Positions 44,107 through 52,479 of a stretch of 64,000 nt of DNA are shown in pieces (within the stretch, counting starts at the first letter, position 1; each line of letters opens with the position of its first letter). Under the pieces are notes generated by a model that saw nothing but the letters and a program-made list of their open reading frames with translations, was not told the origin of the DNA and ran no database searches. Where the stretch lies: positions 1,094,726 to 1,158,725 of the forward strand of contig NZ_LN890655.1 of NCBI RefSeq assembly GCF_900066015.1, in the 5' to 3' direction. Source of the stretch: Candidatus Promineifilum breve (lineage in GTDB: Bacteria; Chloroflexota; Anaerolineae; Promineifilales; Promineifilaceae). The position numbers and the translations under genes were made by a program.

Positions 44107-44150
44107 GAAAAGAAAGAAACCGGGTTTTCAGGAAAAAACCCGGTTTCTAG
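44107..44150 (-). terminator. terminator of ssrA, formed by the GAAACCGGG hairpin repeat (copy 3)
   Basis: The inverted repeat GAAACCGGG/CCCGGTTTC (44116-44147) around TTTTCAGGAAAAAA begins four bases after the mature tmRNA 3' end. On the minus strand it is followed by TTTCTTTTCTCC. It is a variant (CCGGG in place of CCGAG) of the repeats at 23693 and 34352, here plainly working as an intrinsic terminator. Confidence 0.88.
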
Positions 44151-44560
44151 TGGAGATGGCGGGAATCGAACCCGCGTCCGAAAAATTCGACCTCCAGATG
44201 TCTACAAGCTTAGTCGACCTTTTAGTTTGGCGGTCGGGCGCCCCGGTCAACTGGGTCAGCCGCCCGCTATCCGATTGCCCCCGAGAGGGCGTCTCTAGCC
44301 GCGCCTATCGGAGTTAGCGCGGAGCACGTTGGCATTAATGTCGCCCGCTAATGCCCGGCCAACGAACGGACAAAAGCGAACGGGTTCCTTGTTTAGGGGA
44401 ACATCTGGCTATCCCTAAGCTACTTTACGCAGCCATCGGGAGAGCACTGTAGGCATTGGTGCGGTTGGCACTTATGCGTGTGCTTCCAGTTTTACGAGAT
44501 GTGAAGCGTGCTCGGCTTGCAATCCAGGGCCAGCCTTCCCCGTCGAAGCCAGTCATCCCC
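44151..44560 (-). ncRNA. ssrA: transfer-messenger RNA (tmRNA)
   Basis: tmRNA rescues stalled ribosomes and tags the nascent chain. The 5' end GGGGATGACTGGCTTCGACG (from 44560) pairs through GGGGATG with CATCTCC near the 3' end (discriminator at 44151), forming the tRNA-like acceptor. The T-arm GGGTTCGATTCCCGC is intact. No CCA is encoded. The tag reading frame is at 44469-44425, GCC AAC CGC ... GCG TAA, giving ANRTNAYSALPMAA. The tag ends in MAA and not the common LAA. Length (410 nt) is normal for a one-piece tmRNA, with pseudoknot-rich GC sequence between tag and 3' domain. Confidence 0.96.
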
Positions 44561-44572
44561 GAATGTGACTAT

Positions 44573-44601
44573 AGTATAGCACAGGATTGGCGGGGCGTCT
44601 A
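44573..44601 (-). promoter_or_regulatory. promoter of ssrA
   Basis: On the minus strand TAGACG (44601-44596) and TATACT (44578-44573) are 17 bp apart. The start would lie a few bases upstream of the mature 5' end, consistent with 5' trimming by RNase P. Confidence 0.7.
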
Positions 44602-44622
44602 TCGGAGAAAGGTTAGAAGGGG

Positions 44623-44690
44623 GGCGGGTGGCGAGTAGCGAGTGGCGGGTCTCTCTTAACCCGCCACCCGCTACCCGCCACCCGCTACTC
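44623..44690. repeat. heptad palindrome, GGCGGGT/AGCGAGT family (copy 2)
   Basis: The left arm (44623-44650) has units GGCGGGT, GGCGAGT, AGCGAGT and GGCGGGT. The right arm (44659-44690) is complementary ACCCGCC, ACCCGCT, ACCCGCC, ACCCGCT units, and CTCTCTTA lies between. It starts about three bases after the stop of the ABC permease gene and separates it from the ssrA promoter. Confidence 0.92.
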
Positions 44691-44693
44691 TTC

Positions 44694-45485
44694 TCACTTC
44701 CAGCGCGTCAGAATCGTCTCGCGCCGGAAGAGGCGGATCGCCAGATAGAGCAGGGCCACGTCGAGCAGCAGCACGATGAGGCCCAGCCACAGCATCACCT
44801 GCCGGTCGATGAGGATGAGGCCCACGGACTGGCCGATGATAAGAAAGATCAGCGGCAGGATGACCAGGGCCGATAACTGTTCGGCCACCCGCGGGTCGGT
44901 CACCCGCGACGAGACGATGACGGCGATGCACGTCGAGAGAATAGTCAGCAGCGGCGCGACGACGAAGATCGCCAGCAGCCAGTGGGGGCTATAGAACGCG
45001 GCGAAGACCGCCGGCGGGGCCAACAGCCGCGCCCCGACGAAAAACAGGGCAAACGCCAGCCACGTCGCGCCGATGGCCGGCAGCGCGGCGGCGATGATCT
45101 TGGCCGCCAACAGTTCGATGGTCGTGATCGGCGTCGCCAGCAGCGGCTCCAGGCTGCGCGTGGTCTTCTCGCCCACGATGCTGTAGGCGGCGATGGTCAC
45201 CGGGATCGCCACGGGCAGGATCATAAACATCAGCACGAACAGGTTCAACGTGTAAACCAGACTGCAATCCAGCGGATTCAGGCCCACGCACATCTGCCCG
45301 GCCAGCTGGGCTATCTCTGGGTCGGCCATTTCGGCTTCCATGCCCTCGACGTGGGCAAAGGCGTACAACATGCCCAGCGGAATGATGGCCAGGATAATCG
45401 GCAAAAACAGCACCGATGAGAACACCAACTTGTTACGAAAAACCTCGGCCCACTCCTTGCCGATAATCGTCGTGATCTTGTCCAT
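44694..45485 (-). CDS. ABC-2 type transporter permease
   Basis: The 263-aa inner membrane protein has six predicted transmembrane helices in the ABC-2/NatB pattern. Its cytosolic N-terminus (ITTIIGKEWAEVFRNKLVF) precedes helix 1, and the conserved GEKTTRSLEPLLATPITTIELLAAKI loop, which couples to the ATPase, precedes helices 3-4. Its ATG overlaps the stop of the ATPase gene by one base (TGATG), so the two are coupled. The substrate is unknown; sodium, drug and lipid exporters all share this layout. Confidence 0.9.
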   Translation of the reverse strand: MDKITTIIGKEWAEVFRNKLVFSSVLFLPIILAIIPLGMLYAFAHVEGMEAEMADPEIAQLAGQMCVGLNPLDCSLVYTLNLFVLMFMILPVAIPVTIAAYSIVGEKTTRSLEPLLATPITTIELLAAKIIAAALPAIGATWLAFALFFVGARLLAPPAVFAAFYSPHWLLAIFVVAPLLTILSTCIAVIVSSRVTDPRVAEQLSALVILPLIFLIIGQSVGLILIDRQVMLWLGLIVLLLDVALLYLAIRLFRRETILTRWK

Positions 45486-46414
45486 CAGCTTTCCCTCCCG
45501 GCCGCCGGCTCGTCTTTCACCAACTGGAGATAAACGTCTTCCAGCGAGTGGCGCAGCTCGCCGACGAACTGGATGCCGGCCCCAGCGGCCACCAGGGCGT
45601 GGATGATGGCCGGGTTATGCGTCTCCGGGTCGTCCAGGGTCAGGGTGAGCTTGTTGCCGTCAACCTCGGCCGCCTGCACGAACGGCAGCGCCGCCACGCC
45701 GGGCAAGAACGGCTCGGCTGGGCCGCCCAGTTGAAAGAGGACTTGCCGCCCGTAGACCTGCCGCCGCAGCCGGGCGGGCGTGTCCACCACGCGCAGATGG
45801 GTTTTGAACACGGCCACGCGGTCGCACAGCCGGTCCGCCTCGTCCAGGTTGTGGGTGCAGAGGAAGATCGTCCGGCCGCGCCCCTTCAGTTCGGCGATGA
45901 AGTCATGTACCAGGCGCGACGCTTCCGGGTCGAGGGCGGCCGTCGGCTCGTCCAGAAAGAGCACCCGCGGCTCGTGGAGCAAGGCCCGGCCGATAGCCAG
46001 CTTCTGGCGCATCCCCTTGCTGAATTCGCCCACCGGGTCGTCGCGCCGCTCCCACAGGCCCAGCAGTCGCAGATACTTCTCCACCTGCGCGTCAACTTGC
46101 GCCACCTCGTAGAGCCGGGCGAAGATGGTCAGGTTGCGCCGCGCCGACAGGCGATCATACATGCCCGGCGTCTCGGTCAGGATGCCCACGTTGCGGCGGA
46201 TCTGGGCGTCGTCGCGGCCCACCTCGTAGTTGAGCACGCGCGCCCGGCCCGAAGTAGGGGCAATGAGGCTGCATAACATGCGAATAGTGGTCGTCTTGCC
46301 GGCCCCGTTCGGCCCCAGAAAACCGAACACTTCCCCCTCGGCGATGTCGAGATTCAGCCGGTCAACGGCCACCTGATCGCCAAACTGCTTGGTCAGGTCT
46401 TCGGTGTGGATCAT
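45485..46414 (-). CDS. ABC transporter ATP-binding protein (exporter, CcmA/NatA type)
   Basis: From the ATG at 46414 the protein has 309 aa. It shows Walker A FLGPNGAGKTTTIRML, signature EFSKGMRQKLAIGRALL, Walker B VLFLDEPTAALDPEA and H-loop LCTHNLDEADRL. A C-terminal regulatory region of about 90 residues follows. It works with the downstream permease as a two-component exporter. A longer frame upstream translates the CACAGAG repeat and was rejected. Confidence 0.93.
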   Translation of the reverse strand: MIHTEDLTKQFGDQVAVDRLNLDIAEGEVFGFLGPNGAGKTTTIRMLCSLIAPTSGRARVLNYEVGRDDAQIRRNVGILTETPGMYDRLSARRNLTIFARLYEVAQVDAQVEKYLRLLGLWERRDDPVGEFSKGMRQKLAIGRALLHEPRVLFLDEPTAALDPEASRLVHDFIAELKGRGRTIFLCTHNLDEADRLCDRVAVFKTHLRVVDTPARLRRQVYGRQVLFQLGGPAEPFLPGVAALPFVQAAEVDGNKLTLTLDDPETHNPAIIHALVAAGAGIQFVGELRHSLEDVYLQLVKDEPAAGRES

Positions 46415-46494
46415 GGTAGGAGCTCCCGCGTATGAGGGCACTGTAACGCGATGGCCAGGCGGTGTCAAGTCAGAGAAGCCAGCAAAGAGGTGGG

Positions 46495-46594
46495 AACACA
46501 GAGGACACGGAGGGACACAGAGGGACACAGAGGACACAGAGCAAACAGGTCTCTTTCCTCTGTGATCTCTGTGTCCCTCCGTGTCCTCTGTGTC
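46495..46594. repeat. CACAGAG-type palindromic repeat (copy 2)
   Basis: Tandem units of 9-10 bp (CACAGAGGA, CACGGAGGGA, CACAGAGGGA) form the left arm, up to about 46545. The complementary CTCTGTGT/CCTCCGTGT units form the right arm to 46594. It lies between divergent genes, ten bases upstream of the promoter at 46604. Sister of 30322-30417. Confidence 0.92.
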
Positions 46595-46603
46595 CAATTG
46601 GCG

Positions 46604-46633
46604 TTTACGTAGGGCCACGGGATGTGCTATGAT
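46604..46633 (+). promoter_or_regulatory. promoter of the J-domain gene
   Basis: TTTACG (46604-46609) and TATGAT (46628-46633) are 18 bp apart, predicting a start near 46640, 14 bases before the ATG. Confidence 0.55.
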
Positions 46634-46653
46634 GTCCCTAGCGAGACGAAAGT

Positions 46654-47646
46654 ATGGACAGCGACCTGGTACATGCGGGCGAGAATTGGGCCGAGCGCGC
46701 CCGCGAATGGCAAAGCCTGCTGGACGAACTGCGCCCGCAACTCATCGACGCCGAGGCCCGGCTGGCCGAACAACTGGCGGCCATCAGCGCCTTCGAGTAT
46801 CGCCTGCGCGCCCGGCTGGAATCGCTCAGCCGCCGTCTCGATGCGCTCCAGGCCGAGATCGACGCCCTGCGCGGCGAACTGCGCCGCTTCCGCGATACCT
46901 TCCTGGACACGGCCGACACCCCGCCCCCCGGCCAGGCCGCGTGGCGCTTCGAGGGCGGCCCGGCGGCGGCGGCCGGCGAGTTCCGCTATCGGGCCAGGGT
47001 CGAGGCCGCCCGCCCCGCGCCGGAAGGCAAGCGGCTGGCGGCCATCAAGCAGCTTTATCGCCGCCTGGCCCGCCGCTTCCACCCCGACCTGGCCCCCGAC
47101 GAGACCGACCGCGCCTACCGCACCGACCTGATGATGGCGATCAACGCCGCCTATACCGCCGGCGATCTGGAAGAACTGGAGCGGCTGGCCGAGGAGCCGG
47201 ACAGCATGTCGCGCGCGCCGCAATCGCCCGAAGAATTGGCCGCCGCGCTGCAGCGGGAAGTCGAGCGCTGCCGCCGCCGTCTGGCCGAGATCGCCACGGA
47301 GATGGCGACACTGGAGCAGCACAACAGCACGCGCCTGCTGCGTCGCGCCGAGCGGGCCGAGGCCGAGGGGCGCGACCTGCTGGCCGAGCTGGCCGCCGAC
47401 CTGCGCCGGCGCATCGCCGAGAAGATGGTCGAGCGCGACGTATTGCAGACGCAATTAGCGGAGATGGAGCAGGAAGGGGTGGAGATGACCGCCGCCGATC
47501 TGGCCGACGTCGTCTACAACCTGGGGCTGGAGCAGGCCGACGCCAGCGATCTGTTGGGGGCGGCCGGCTGGCGGCCGCGCAAGCTGCGCCCCTGGGAATC
47601 GAACGACGGTCGGGAAGAAGAGGACGACATCGACGACGTCTATTGA
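46654..47646 (+). CDS. coiled-coil protein with an internal J-domain
   Basis: This 330-aa protein is predicted to be mostly helical. Residues 10-85 are coiled coil (EWQSLLDELRPQLIDAEARL, LSRRLDALQAEIDALRGEL). Residues 125-180 resemble a J-domain with the DnaK-activating HPD tripeptide (LYRRLARRFHPDLAPDETDR). Residues 185-290 are a second coiled coil, and the acidic end is EEEDDIDDVY. It lacks the zinc and client-binding domains of DnaJ, so it is probably a specialised co-chaperone that recruits DnaK to a partner (inference). It stands alone behind a promoter at 46604. Confidence 0.8.
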   Translation: MDSDLVHAGENWAERAREWQSLLDELRPQLIDAEARLAEQLAAISAFEYRLRARLESLSRRLDALQAEIDALRGELRRFRDTFLDTADTPPPGQAAWRFEGGPAAAAGEFRYRARVEAARPAPEGKRLAAIKQLYRRLARRFHPDLAPDETDRAYRTDLMMAINAAYTAGDLEELERLAEEPDSMSRAPQSPEELAAALQREVERCRRRLAEIATEMATLEQHNSTRLLRRAERAEAEGRDLLAELAADLRRRIAEKMVERDVLQTQLAEMEQEGVEMTAADLADVVYNLGLEQADASDLLGAAGWRPRKLRPWESNDGREEEDDIDDVY

Positions 47647-47667
47647 CGCGGCCGCCGGTCGGGCGCG

Positions 47668-47916
47668 CTACGGCCCGAAGAGATCGAGCACCGGGGCATA
47701 GACGGCATTGCAGCCGCCCACGCGCGAACAACCCTCCAGCGGCAGTTCGGGCACGTTGTCCAACTCGTAGGCGCCCTCGAAGGCCCGGCAGACGGGGCAG
47801 GCGTCGGGGGCCACCAGAATCCGCACCCGCGTCGCCAGCCCGTTGCGAATGCGCTCCAGCGCGGCCTTCTGCTCGGCGCGGCGCTGCTCGTCCGTGATTT
47901 CTCTTACCATTGCCAC
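47668..47916 (-). CDS. small protein with four-cysteine zinc-site pattern
   Basis: No named family is recognised for this 82-aa protein. A basic helical start (ITDEQRRAEQKAALERIRNG) is followed by LVAPDACPVCRAFEGAYELD, VPELPLEGCSRVGGC and YAPVL. The four cysteines (CxxC, then C-x5-C) are spaced as in a small treble-clef-like zinc site, similar in look to the C-terminal metal site of phage head-maturation proteins. There is no phage gene nearby. It lies between the convergent J-domain gene and the divergent CHAD gene. Confidence 0.65.
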   Translation of the reverse strand: MAMVREITDEQRRAEQKAALERIRNGLATRVRILVAPDACPVCRAFEGAYELDNVPELPLEGCSRVGGCNAVYAPVLDLFGP

Positions 47917-48033
47917 AGTGTCGCTCCTGATGCCCGGCGCGGCCGATTGCCTTGCCGATCTCAGGGGATTATACGGTCGGTCGTGGACAGGGGCAAACGC
48001 TGCCCCGACATTTGTGATAAAATGCGGGCGAAC

Positions 48034-49029
48034 ATGATGCCGACAATTATTACACCCGAACTACCCGACCCTACACAGCCCGTCGCCACGCTGCCCATCG
48101 CTGAGATGTCCATCGCCGAGATGCCCATCGCCGAGATGCCTATCGCTGAGATACCCATCGCCGAAATACCAATCGCCGAGGCGGGCCGGCTTCTGATGGC
48201 CGGGGAATTGGCGATCATTCAGACCCATTGGCCGGCGCTGCGGTTGGCGGCCGACACGACGGCCGTCCACGAGACGCGCAAGGCCATTCGCCGTACCTTC
48301 ACGCTTTTCAAGCTGTTTGCGCCCTACTTCGCGCCCGACGAACTGGAGCCGCACCGGGCCACGTTGCGGCGGATGATGCGCCGCCTGGCCCCCTGTCGCG
48401 ACGCGGCCGTCTTTCGCCTGAAGCTGGCTGCCTATAACGAGACGGCCGAGCCGCCGTTGACGAAGCTGGCCGACCATTGGGATGAGCGGCAGGCGCGTGC
48501 CGATGAGAAGTTACGCGAATACCTCGGCCGGCGGCCGGTCATCCGCCGTCTGGATCGCTACACCCGCCTGACCGTCAGTCCGGGTATGGGGCTGCCGCGC
48601 GGCAAAGACCGGGCCGCGCCGCTGCTGGTGGGCCACGCCCTGCCCGCCCTGCTGTTCCAGCGCGTGGGCGCGGTGCGGGCCTGGGGCGCGCTGTTGCCCA
48701 CGGCCACCCCGGCCCAATTCCACCAGTTGCGCATCCAGTTCAAGGAACTGCGCTATACCCTGACCTTCTTCGAGCCAGTCCTGAGCGGGTGCGCCGACCT
48801 CATCGATCTGAGCCGGCAAATTCAGGATCATCTGGGGGCCTTGAACGATGCCAGTGTGGCGGTGGAGTTGCTGGAGGGGATGAAACACCACCACGACGAA
48901 GCGGATCGCTATCGCGCCTTCCAACAAGCCGAGTTAGAGCGGCTGACGGCCGGGTTCCTGCCCCTCTATGCCGCCTTCGACCGGCCCGAGGTGCGCCGGG
49001 AGCTGGCGCTGACGCTGGCCGACCTTTAG
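48034..49029 (+). CDS. CHAD domain protein with N-terminal PIAEM repeats
   Basis: CHAD domains are all-helical, histidine- and lysine-rich modules that bind polyphosphate. From the ATG at 48034 the protein has 331 aa. Residues 20-50 are six tandem pentapeptides of the type PIAEM/PIAEI. Residues 60-325 are the CHAD domain: VHETRKAIRRTFTLFKLF, RDAAVFRLKL, FHQLRIQFKELRYTLTFFEP and LQDHLGALNDASV-like IQDHLGALNDASVA. All basic helices are intact. A TAAAAT box lies ten bases before the ATG, consistent with a leaderless start. The usual CYTH/triphosphatase or polyphosphate-kinase partner is not adjacent. Confidence 0.88.
   Translation: MMPTIITPELPDPTQPVATLPIAEMSIAEMPIAEMPIAEIPIAEIPIAEAGRLLMAGELAIIQTHWPALRLAADTTAVHETRKAIRRTFTLFKLFAPYFAPDELEPHRATLRRMMRRLAPCRDAAVFRLKLAAYNETAEPPLTKLADHWDERQARADEKLREYLGRRPVIRRLDRYTRLTVSPGMGLPRGKDRAAPLLVGHALPALLFQRVGAVRAWGALLPTATPAQFHQLRIQFKELRYTLTFFEPVLSGCADLIDLSRQIQDHLGALNDASVAVELLEGMKHHHDEADRYRAFQQAELERLTAGFLPLYAAFDRPEVRRELALTLADL
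48094..48183 (+). repeat. 15-bp coding tandem repeat (PIAEM)
   Basis: Six consecutive 15-bp units of the form CCCATCGCCGAGATG (48094-48183) encode PIAEM, SIAEM, PIAEM, PIAEI, PIAEI, PIAEA. Third-position differences show the array is not brand new. Confidence 0.92.
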
Positions 49030-49050
49030 ACCGGATGGAGTTGCCAAACG

Positions 49051-49416
49051 ATGGGATTTCTAAAGAAACTGTTCGGCGGCCAGGAAACGGGCCGCCAGGC
49101 CAATAAGCCCTACGTCGATAGCCAGGGCGTCTACTTCTACGTGCAATGCGACCACTGCGGCACGCCCGTCCGGCTGCGGGCCGACAAACAGCACGATTTG
49201 CTAAACGAGGGCGACGGCTACGTCTGGCACAAGACCATCGTCGATAATCGCTGCTTCCGGCCCATGCCGACCGTGGTCACCCTCAACGCGGCCTACGAGA
49301 TGACCGCGCACGAGATCAGCGGCGGCCATTACATCACCGGGGAAGAGTACGAGGCATTATGGGCAGCCCGCAACGCGCCGGCCGAACCGCCCGCCGAACC
49401 ACCGGCCGAAGGCTGA
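49051..49416 (+). CDS. conserved small protein with CxxC site and proline/alanine tail
   Basis: This 121-aa protein has no recognised function. It begins with a short amphipathic helix (MGFLKKLFGG). The core is VYFYVQCDHCGTPVRLRADK, with a CxxC that could bind zinc, and DGYVWHKTIVDNRCFRPMPT, which adds a His and a Cys. It ends in a low-complexity APAEPPAEPPAEG tail. The arrangement resembles a rubredoxin- or ribbon-like fold of about 90 residues. It lies 21 bp after the CHAD gene in the same direction and may be co-transcribed. The tail may be slippage-prone. Confidence 0.7.
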   Translation: MGFLKKLFGGQETGRQANKPYVDSQGVYFYVQCDHCGTPVRLRADKQHDLLNEGDGYVWHKTIVDNRCFRPMPTVVTLNAAYEMTAHEISGGHYITGEEYEALWAARNAPAEPPAEPPAEG

Positions 49417-49426
49417 TGCCCGCCGC

Positions 49427-51088
49427 CTAATCGCCGTCCTGCCGCTTCTCGCGCCGTCGCTCCAGATAGAGCAGCGTCGCCGACAGGATACCGGCGGCCG
49501 AGACGATGCTCCAGCCCAACTGCCCCACGCGCTTCTCCAGCCGCTCCTGCTGGCGCAGCCCGTCGCGGTCGGACTTCAACTGCACCCGCAAGCGCCCTTT
49601 TTCGGCCTCCTCCAGCAGGCGCTGGATGCGCAGCGGGGTTTCCAGGTAAGGGCGGGCCGCTTCCAGCAGCCCGCTGAGGCCACGCTCGCGCAGAAAGGCC
49701 ACGCTTTGGCTGCGGAGGAGTTGTTGGCCGTAGCGCTCGATCTTGCGCCACGGGTTGATCTGCGGGTCAAGCTGGGACACCAGCCCGGAGATCATGCCCA
49801 TCGCCCGCCCCAGATAGATGAAGTCCTGCGGGATTTGGAAGGGGAAGTCGTAGAGTAGATCGCGGAACTCGCGGCCGATGGCCTCGATCTCGCGCGGGTC
49901 GGGCTGGGCCAGGTCGAGCAGGTTGCGGCCCCACACCTGCGTGAGGACGGTGTCTATCGCCTCTTCGATGCGCTCCATATCGGCCCCGGGCAGGAAGAAA
50001 CCCAGTTCGCGAGCGGCCTCGGTCAGTTGCCCGGCGTCGCGCTGGGTGACGCCAAACAGCACCTTGCGCAGGCTCTCGCCCGTGGCGGGGGGCACGCGCA
50101 CGGCCATGCCGAAATCGACAAAGATGAGCTGGAACGACGGCCCGCCGGCCCCGATCAATTCGCCCGGCGCGGCCGATTGCGGGCGCACGAACAGGTTGCC
50201 GGGGTGGGGGTCGGCGTGGAAGAACTCGGCCACGAAAACCTGCTTGAAGTACGCCTCCAGCAGTAGATCGGCCACGTCCTTGGTGTCGATGCCGGCCTCG
50301 GTCAGCGCGTCCACGTCGGCGATCTTCAGCGACTCCACGTCTTCCAGCACGACGACGCGCTTGGTGGAATGCTCGCGATAAACCCTGGGGATGTAGATGC
50401 GGTCGTTGTCGGCGTGAATCCGGGCGAAATGCTCGGCGTTGTCGGCTTCCGATTGATAGTCCAACTCTTCCCACAGGGTGCGGGCGAACTCTTCCATCAG
50501 GGCCGGGACGTTGGCGCGGCGGCGAATGGGCTTGTAGCGCATGAGCCAGCGGGCGACGACGCGCAGCGCGGCCAGATCGGTGCGCACCATGCTTTCGATT
50601 TGCGGCCGTTGCACCTTGATGACCACCGCCGCGCCCGGCCCCGATTCGCCGCGCGGCGGCTTTAGCCGCGCCCGATAGACTTGCCCCAGCGAGGCAGCAG
50701 CCAGCGGATCGGGCGCGATGTATTCAAAGCGGCGGTCGATGTCGCCCAACTGTTCGCGCAGCAGGCCCATCACCTGGGCCGTGTCGGCCGGCGGCACCTC
50801 GTCCTGCAAGCCCTTGAGTTCCTGGGTGATCTCCGGTGGCAAGACGTCCACCCGCGAACTGAGGAACTGGCCGAGCTTGATCATCACCCCGCCCATCTCA
50901 ATCGCCAGGCCGCGAAAGTCGCGCGACAACTCGCGATAGCGATCCGAGCGCGACGCCAGGGCGCGTTGGCGGGTCACCGGTACGCGCCGCATCACCAGGT
51001 CCCACCAGAGGATGCGGGCGATCACCCCCGAAAAAAATTGCAGGATGCGCCGGTAGCGATAGGTATCGATTTGCGATTCGCTATTCAT
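49427..51088 (-). CDS. AarF/UbiB (ABC1) family atypical kinase
   Basis: The 553-aa protein has the UbiB kinase-like fold: the KxGQ-type segment VMIKLGQFLSSRVDVLP in place of a classical glycine loop, AAASLGQVYRARL, the VVIKVQRP lysine, the HADPHPGNLFV catalytic segment and FVDFGMAVR metal site. A C-terminal amphipathic region and one transmembrane helix (SIVSAAGILSATLLYLERRR) follow. UbiB proteins extract or move isoprenoid lipids such as quinones inside the membrane. No quinone genes adjoin. Confidence 0.92.
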   Translation of the reverse strand: MNSESQIDTYRYRRILQFFSGVIARILWWDLVMRRVPVTRQRALASRSDRYRELSRDFRGLAIEMGGVMIKLGQFLSSRVDVLPPEITQELKGLQDEVPPADTAQVMGLLREQLGDIDRRFEYIAPDPLAAASLGQVYRARLKPPRGESGPGAAVVIKVQRPQIESMVRTDLAALRVVARWLMRYKPIRRRANVPALMEEFARTLWEELDYQSEADNAEHFARIHADNDRIYIPRVYREHSTKRVVVLEDVESLKIADVDALTEAGIDTKDVADLLLEAYFKQVFVAEFFHADPHPGNLFVRPQSAAPGELIGAGGPSFQLIFVDFGMAVRVPPATGESLRKVLFGVTQRDAGQLTEAARELGFFLPGADMERIEEAIDTVLTQVWGRNLLDLAQPDPREIEAIGREFRDLLYDFPFQIPQDFIYLGRAMGMISGLVSQLDPQINPWRKIERYGQQLLRSQSVAFLRERGLSGLLEAARPYLETPLRIQRLLEEAEKGRLRVQLKSDRDGLRQQERLEKRVGQLGWSIVSAAGILSATLLYLERRREKRQDGD

Positions 51089-51207
51089 ACATTCGATTCG
51101 CCGAGCGACAAGCGCGGGAACGACTCCCCGTTTGGCTGAATAGCCCTTGCCTTGTATTCCTTATTGTAGCAGATTAGAGGGGGAAGGTTCCACTCAATCG
51201 TAATGCT

Positions 51208-52386
51208 TTACGACCACTCATCGACTATAGCCCGCAGGGCATCGAGATCGACGGTCAAATCGAGGTCGCGGGCTGCCGAATAGAGAGGACCATCGGACGG
51301 CCCGGGCAGCGGTTCGTTATCGACCAATTCCAGCGGGTATAGATAGCGATACTCCTGCCCCAGGGCCAGGGTCAGGAAGAAATAGACCGGCGTCACGGCC
51401 CGGCTGGCGAATTCCAGCACGGGGACGGGCGGCGCAAAAAGTAGGTTCGCCAGCCCGGCCCCGTGCGGCGCAATCACCATTTCCGCGTCGCGGAAGAGGC
51501 GCACCTGGTCGGCGAACGGTAACTCCTCCAACCGGTAGGGCCGGAAGCCGCGCGTCTGCAACAGTTCCACGACGGCCGCTTCGTTGATGACCCGGCGGAC
51601 GCGCGCCCGATCGCGCAAGATGTAAATTCGTTCGCCGGGTACTAGGCGTGGCGGCAACCCGGCCGCGCCGATGAGCCGATCGCGCACATGGGCCAGATGA
51701 TTATGAGGTGGATAGGCAAAATCCCATTGCGTCGTCAGAAAGGACGGCAAGACGAAGCGCTCGACTCGCACCCGACGATTGGCCGGAATGAACCGCACCG
51801 TTACGTCAGGCGGCAGGCAGGCGGCCAACTGTTGCCGGCGGTCGGCCGGCAGGCCATCGGGCATGAGCAATGTGATCGGCTCCGGATAGGAAGATAGCGA
51901 GTGGAGGCGGGGCAGAGATTCGATAAACCAATGGAAGACGTTGCCGGAGATGGGGCCGGCGATTGAGGAATAAGCACCCGCCAATGTGCCGGGGGCGATG
52001 GGCGTGGCCGCAACGTGCTTCAGCCGGCCGGCGTTCTTGATCGAATCCAACACCAGCGCGCCATCGGCAGCCCAGACCGCGCCACTATGGGGGTCGAAGG
52101 TCACTTCGCGCAACGTGGCCCGGAACGCTTCCTCGGTCTGGAACGCGCCATCGACGTTGGGCACGGCCGTCTGGCGGGCCAGAAAGGCGCGCTGCCGTTC
52201 GTCATCGAGCCGCACGGCGCGGACCGGTTGGAGGACGGTAAATTCCTCTATGCCCGCCGCCTCAGCCCGGCCGCCGCATAGCGAGACCACCGGTCCGGCA
52301 TAGGCCGGCAGCTCCGCCCGATCGGCGGTGCGGCGCAGTCGGCCGCCGCTGGCGCGATCAAGGTTGGTAATCAACTGCCTGAACAT
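51208..52386 (-). CDS. glycosyltransferase family 61 protein
   Basis: The 392-aa protein has the DUF563/GT61 pattern. The conserved middle block is NVFHWFIESLPRLHSL, then ERIYILRDRARVRRVINEAA and GFRPYRLEELPFADQVRLF. The C-terminal catalytic-site-like segment is AEMVIAPHGAGLANLLFA, followed by PVLEF. GT61 enzymes transfer pentoses or other sugars to glycans, in bacteria often in capsule or surface polysaccharide. A start at 52395 (three codons longer) is equally possible; a TATGCT box lies directly upstream of it, so the message is close to leaderless. tRNA-Glu lies upstream on the same strand. Confidence 0.85.
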   Translation of the reverse strand: MFRQLITNLDRASGGRLRRTADRAELPAYAGPVVSLCGGRAEAAGIEEFTVLQPVRAVRLDDERQRAFLARQTAVPNVDGAFQTEEAFRATLREVTFDPHSGAVWAADGALVLDSIKNAGRLKHVAATPIAPGTLAGAYSSIAGPISGNVFHWFIESLPRLHSLSSYPEPITLLMPDGLPADRRQQLAACLPPDVTVRFIPANRRVRVERFVLPSFLTTQWDFAYPPHNHLAHVRDRLIGAAGLPPRLVPGERIYILRDRARVRRVINEAAVVELLQTRGFRPYRLEELPFADQVRLFRDAEMVIAPHGAGLANLLFAPPVPVLEFASRAVTPVYFFLTLALGQEYRYLYPLELVDNEPLPGPSDGPLYSAARDLDLTVDLDALRAIVDEWS

Positions 52387-52440
52387 TGCCCTCATTCTAG
52401 CATAGAGTGGGGAACAAACGGCGCAAACAAAACATGAAAT

Positions 52441-52476
52441 CAAAAAATCCGCCGGTGATTGATTCACCAGCGGATT
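52441..52476 (-). terminator. terminator after tRNA-Glu
   Basis: A 13-bp stem, AATCCGCTGGTGA/TCACCGGCGGATT on the minus strand (52476-52464 with 52458-52446), has the loop ATCAA and is followed by TTTTTTG. It lies three bases after the tRNA 3' end. Confidence 0.9.
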
Positions 52477-52479
52477 AAG

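Noticed and set aside
46415-46618. N-terminal extension of the ABC ATPase
   Set aside because: It would translate the repeat at 46495-46594 (DTEDTEGHRDHRG-type text); the ATG at 46414 gives the normal ATPase start.
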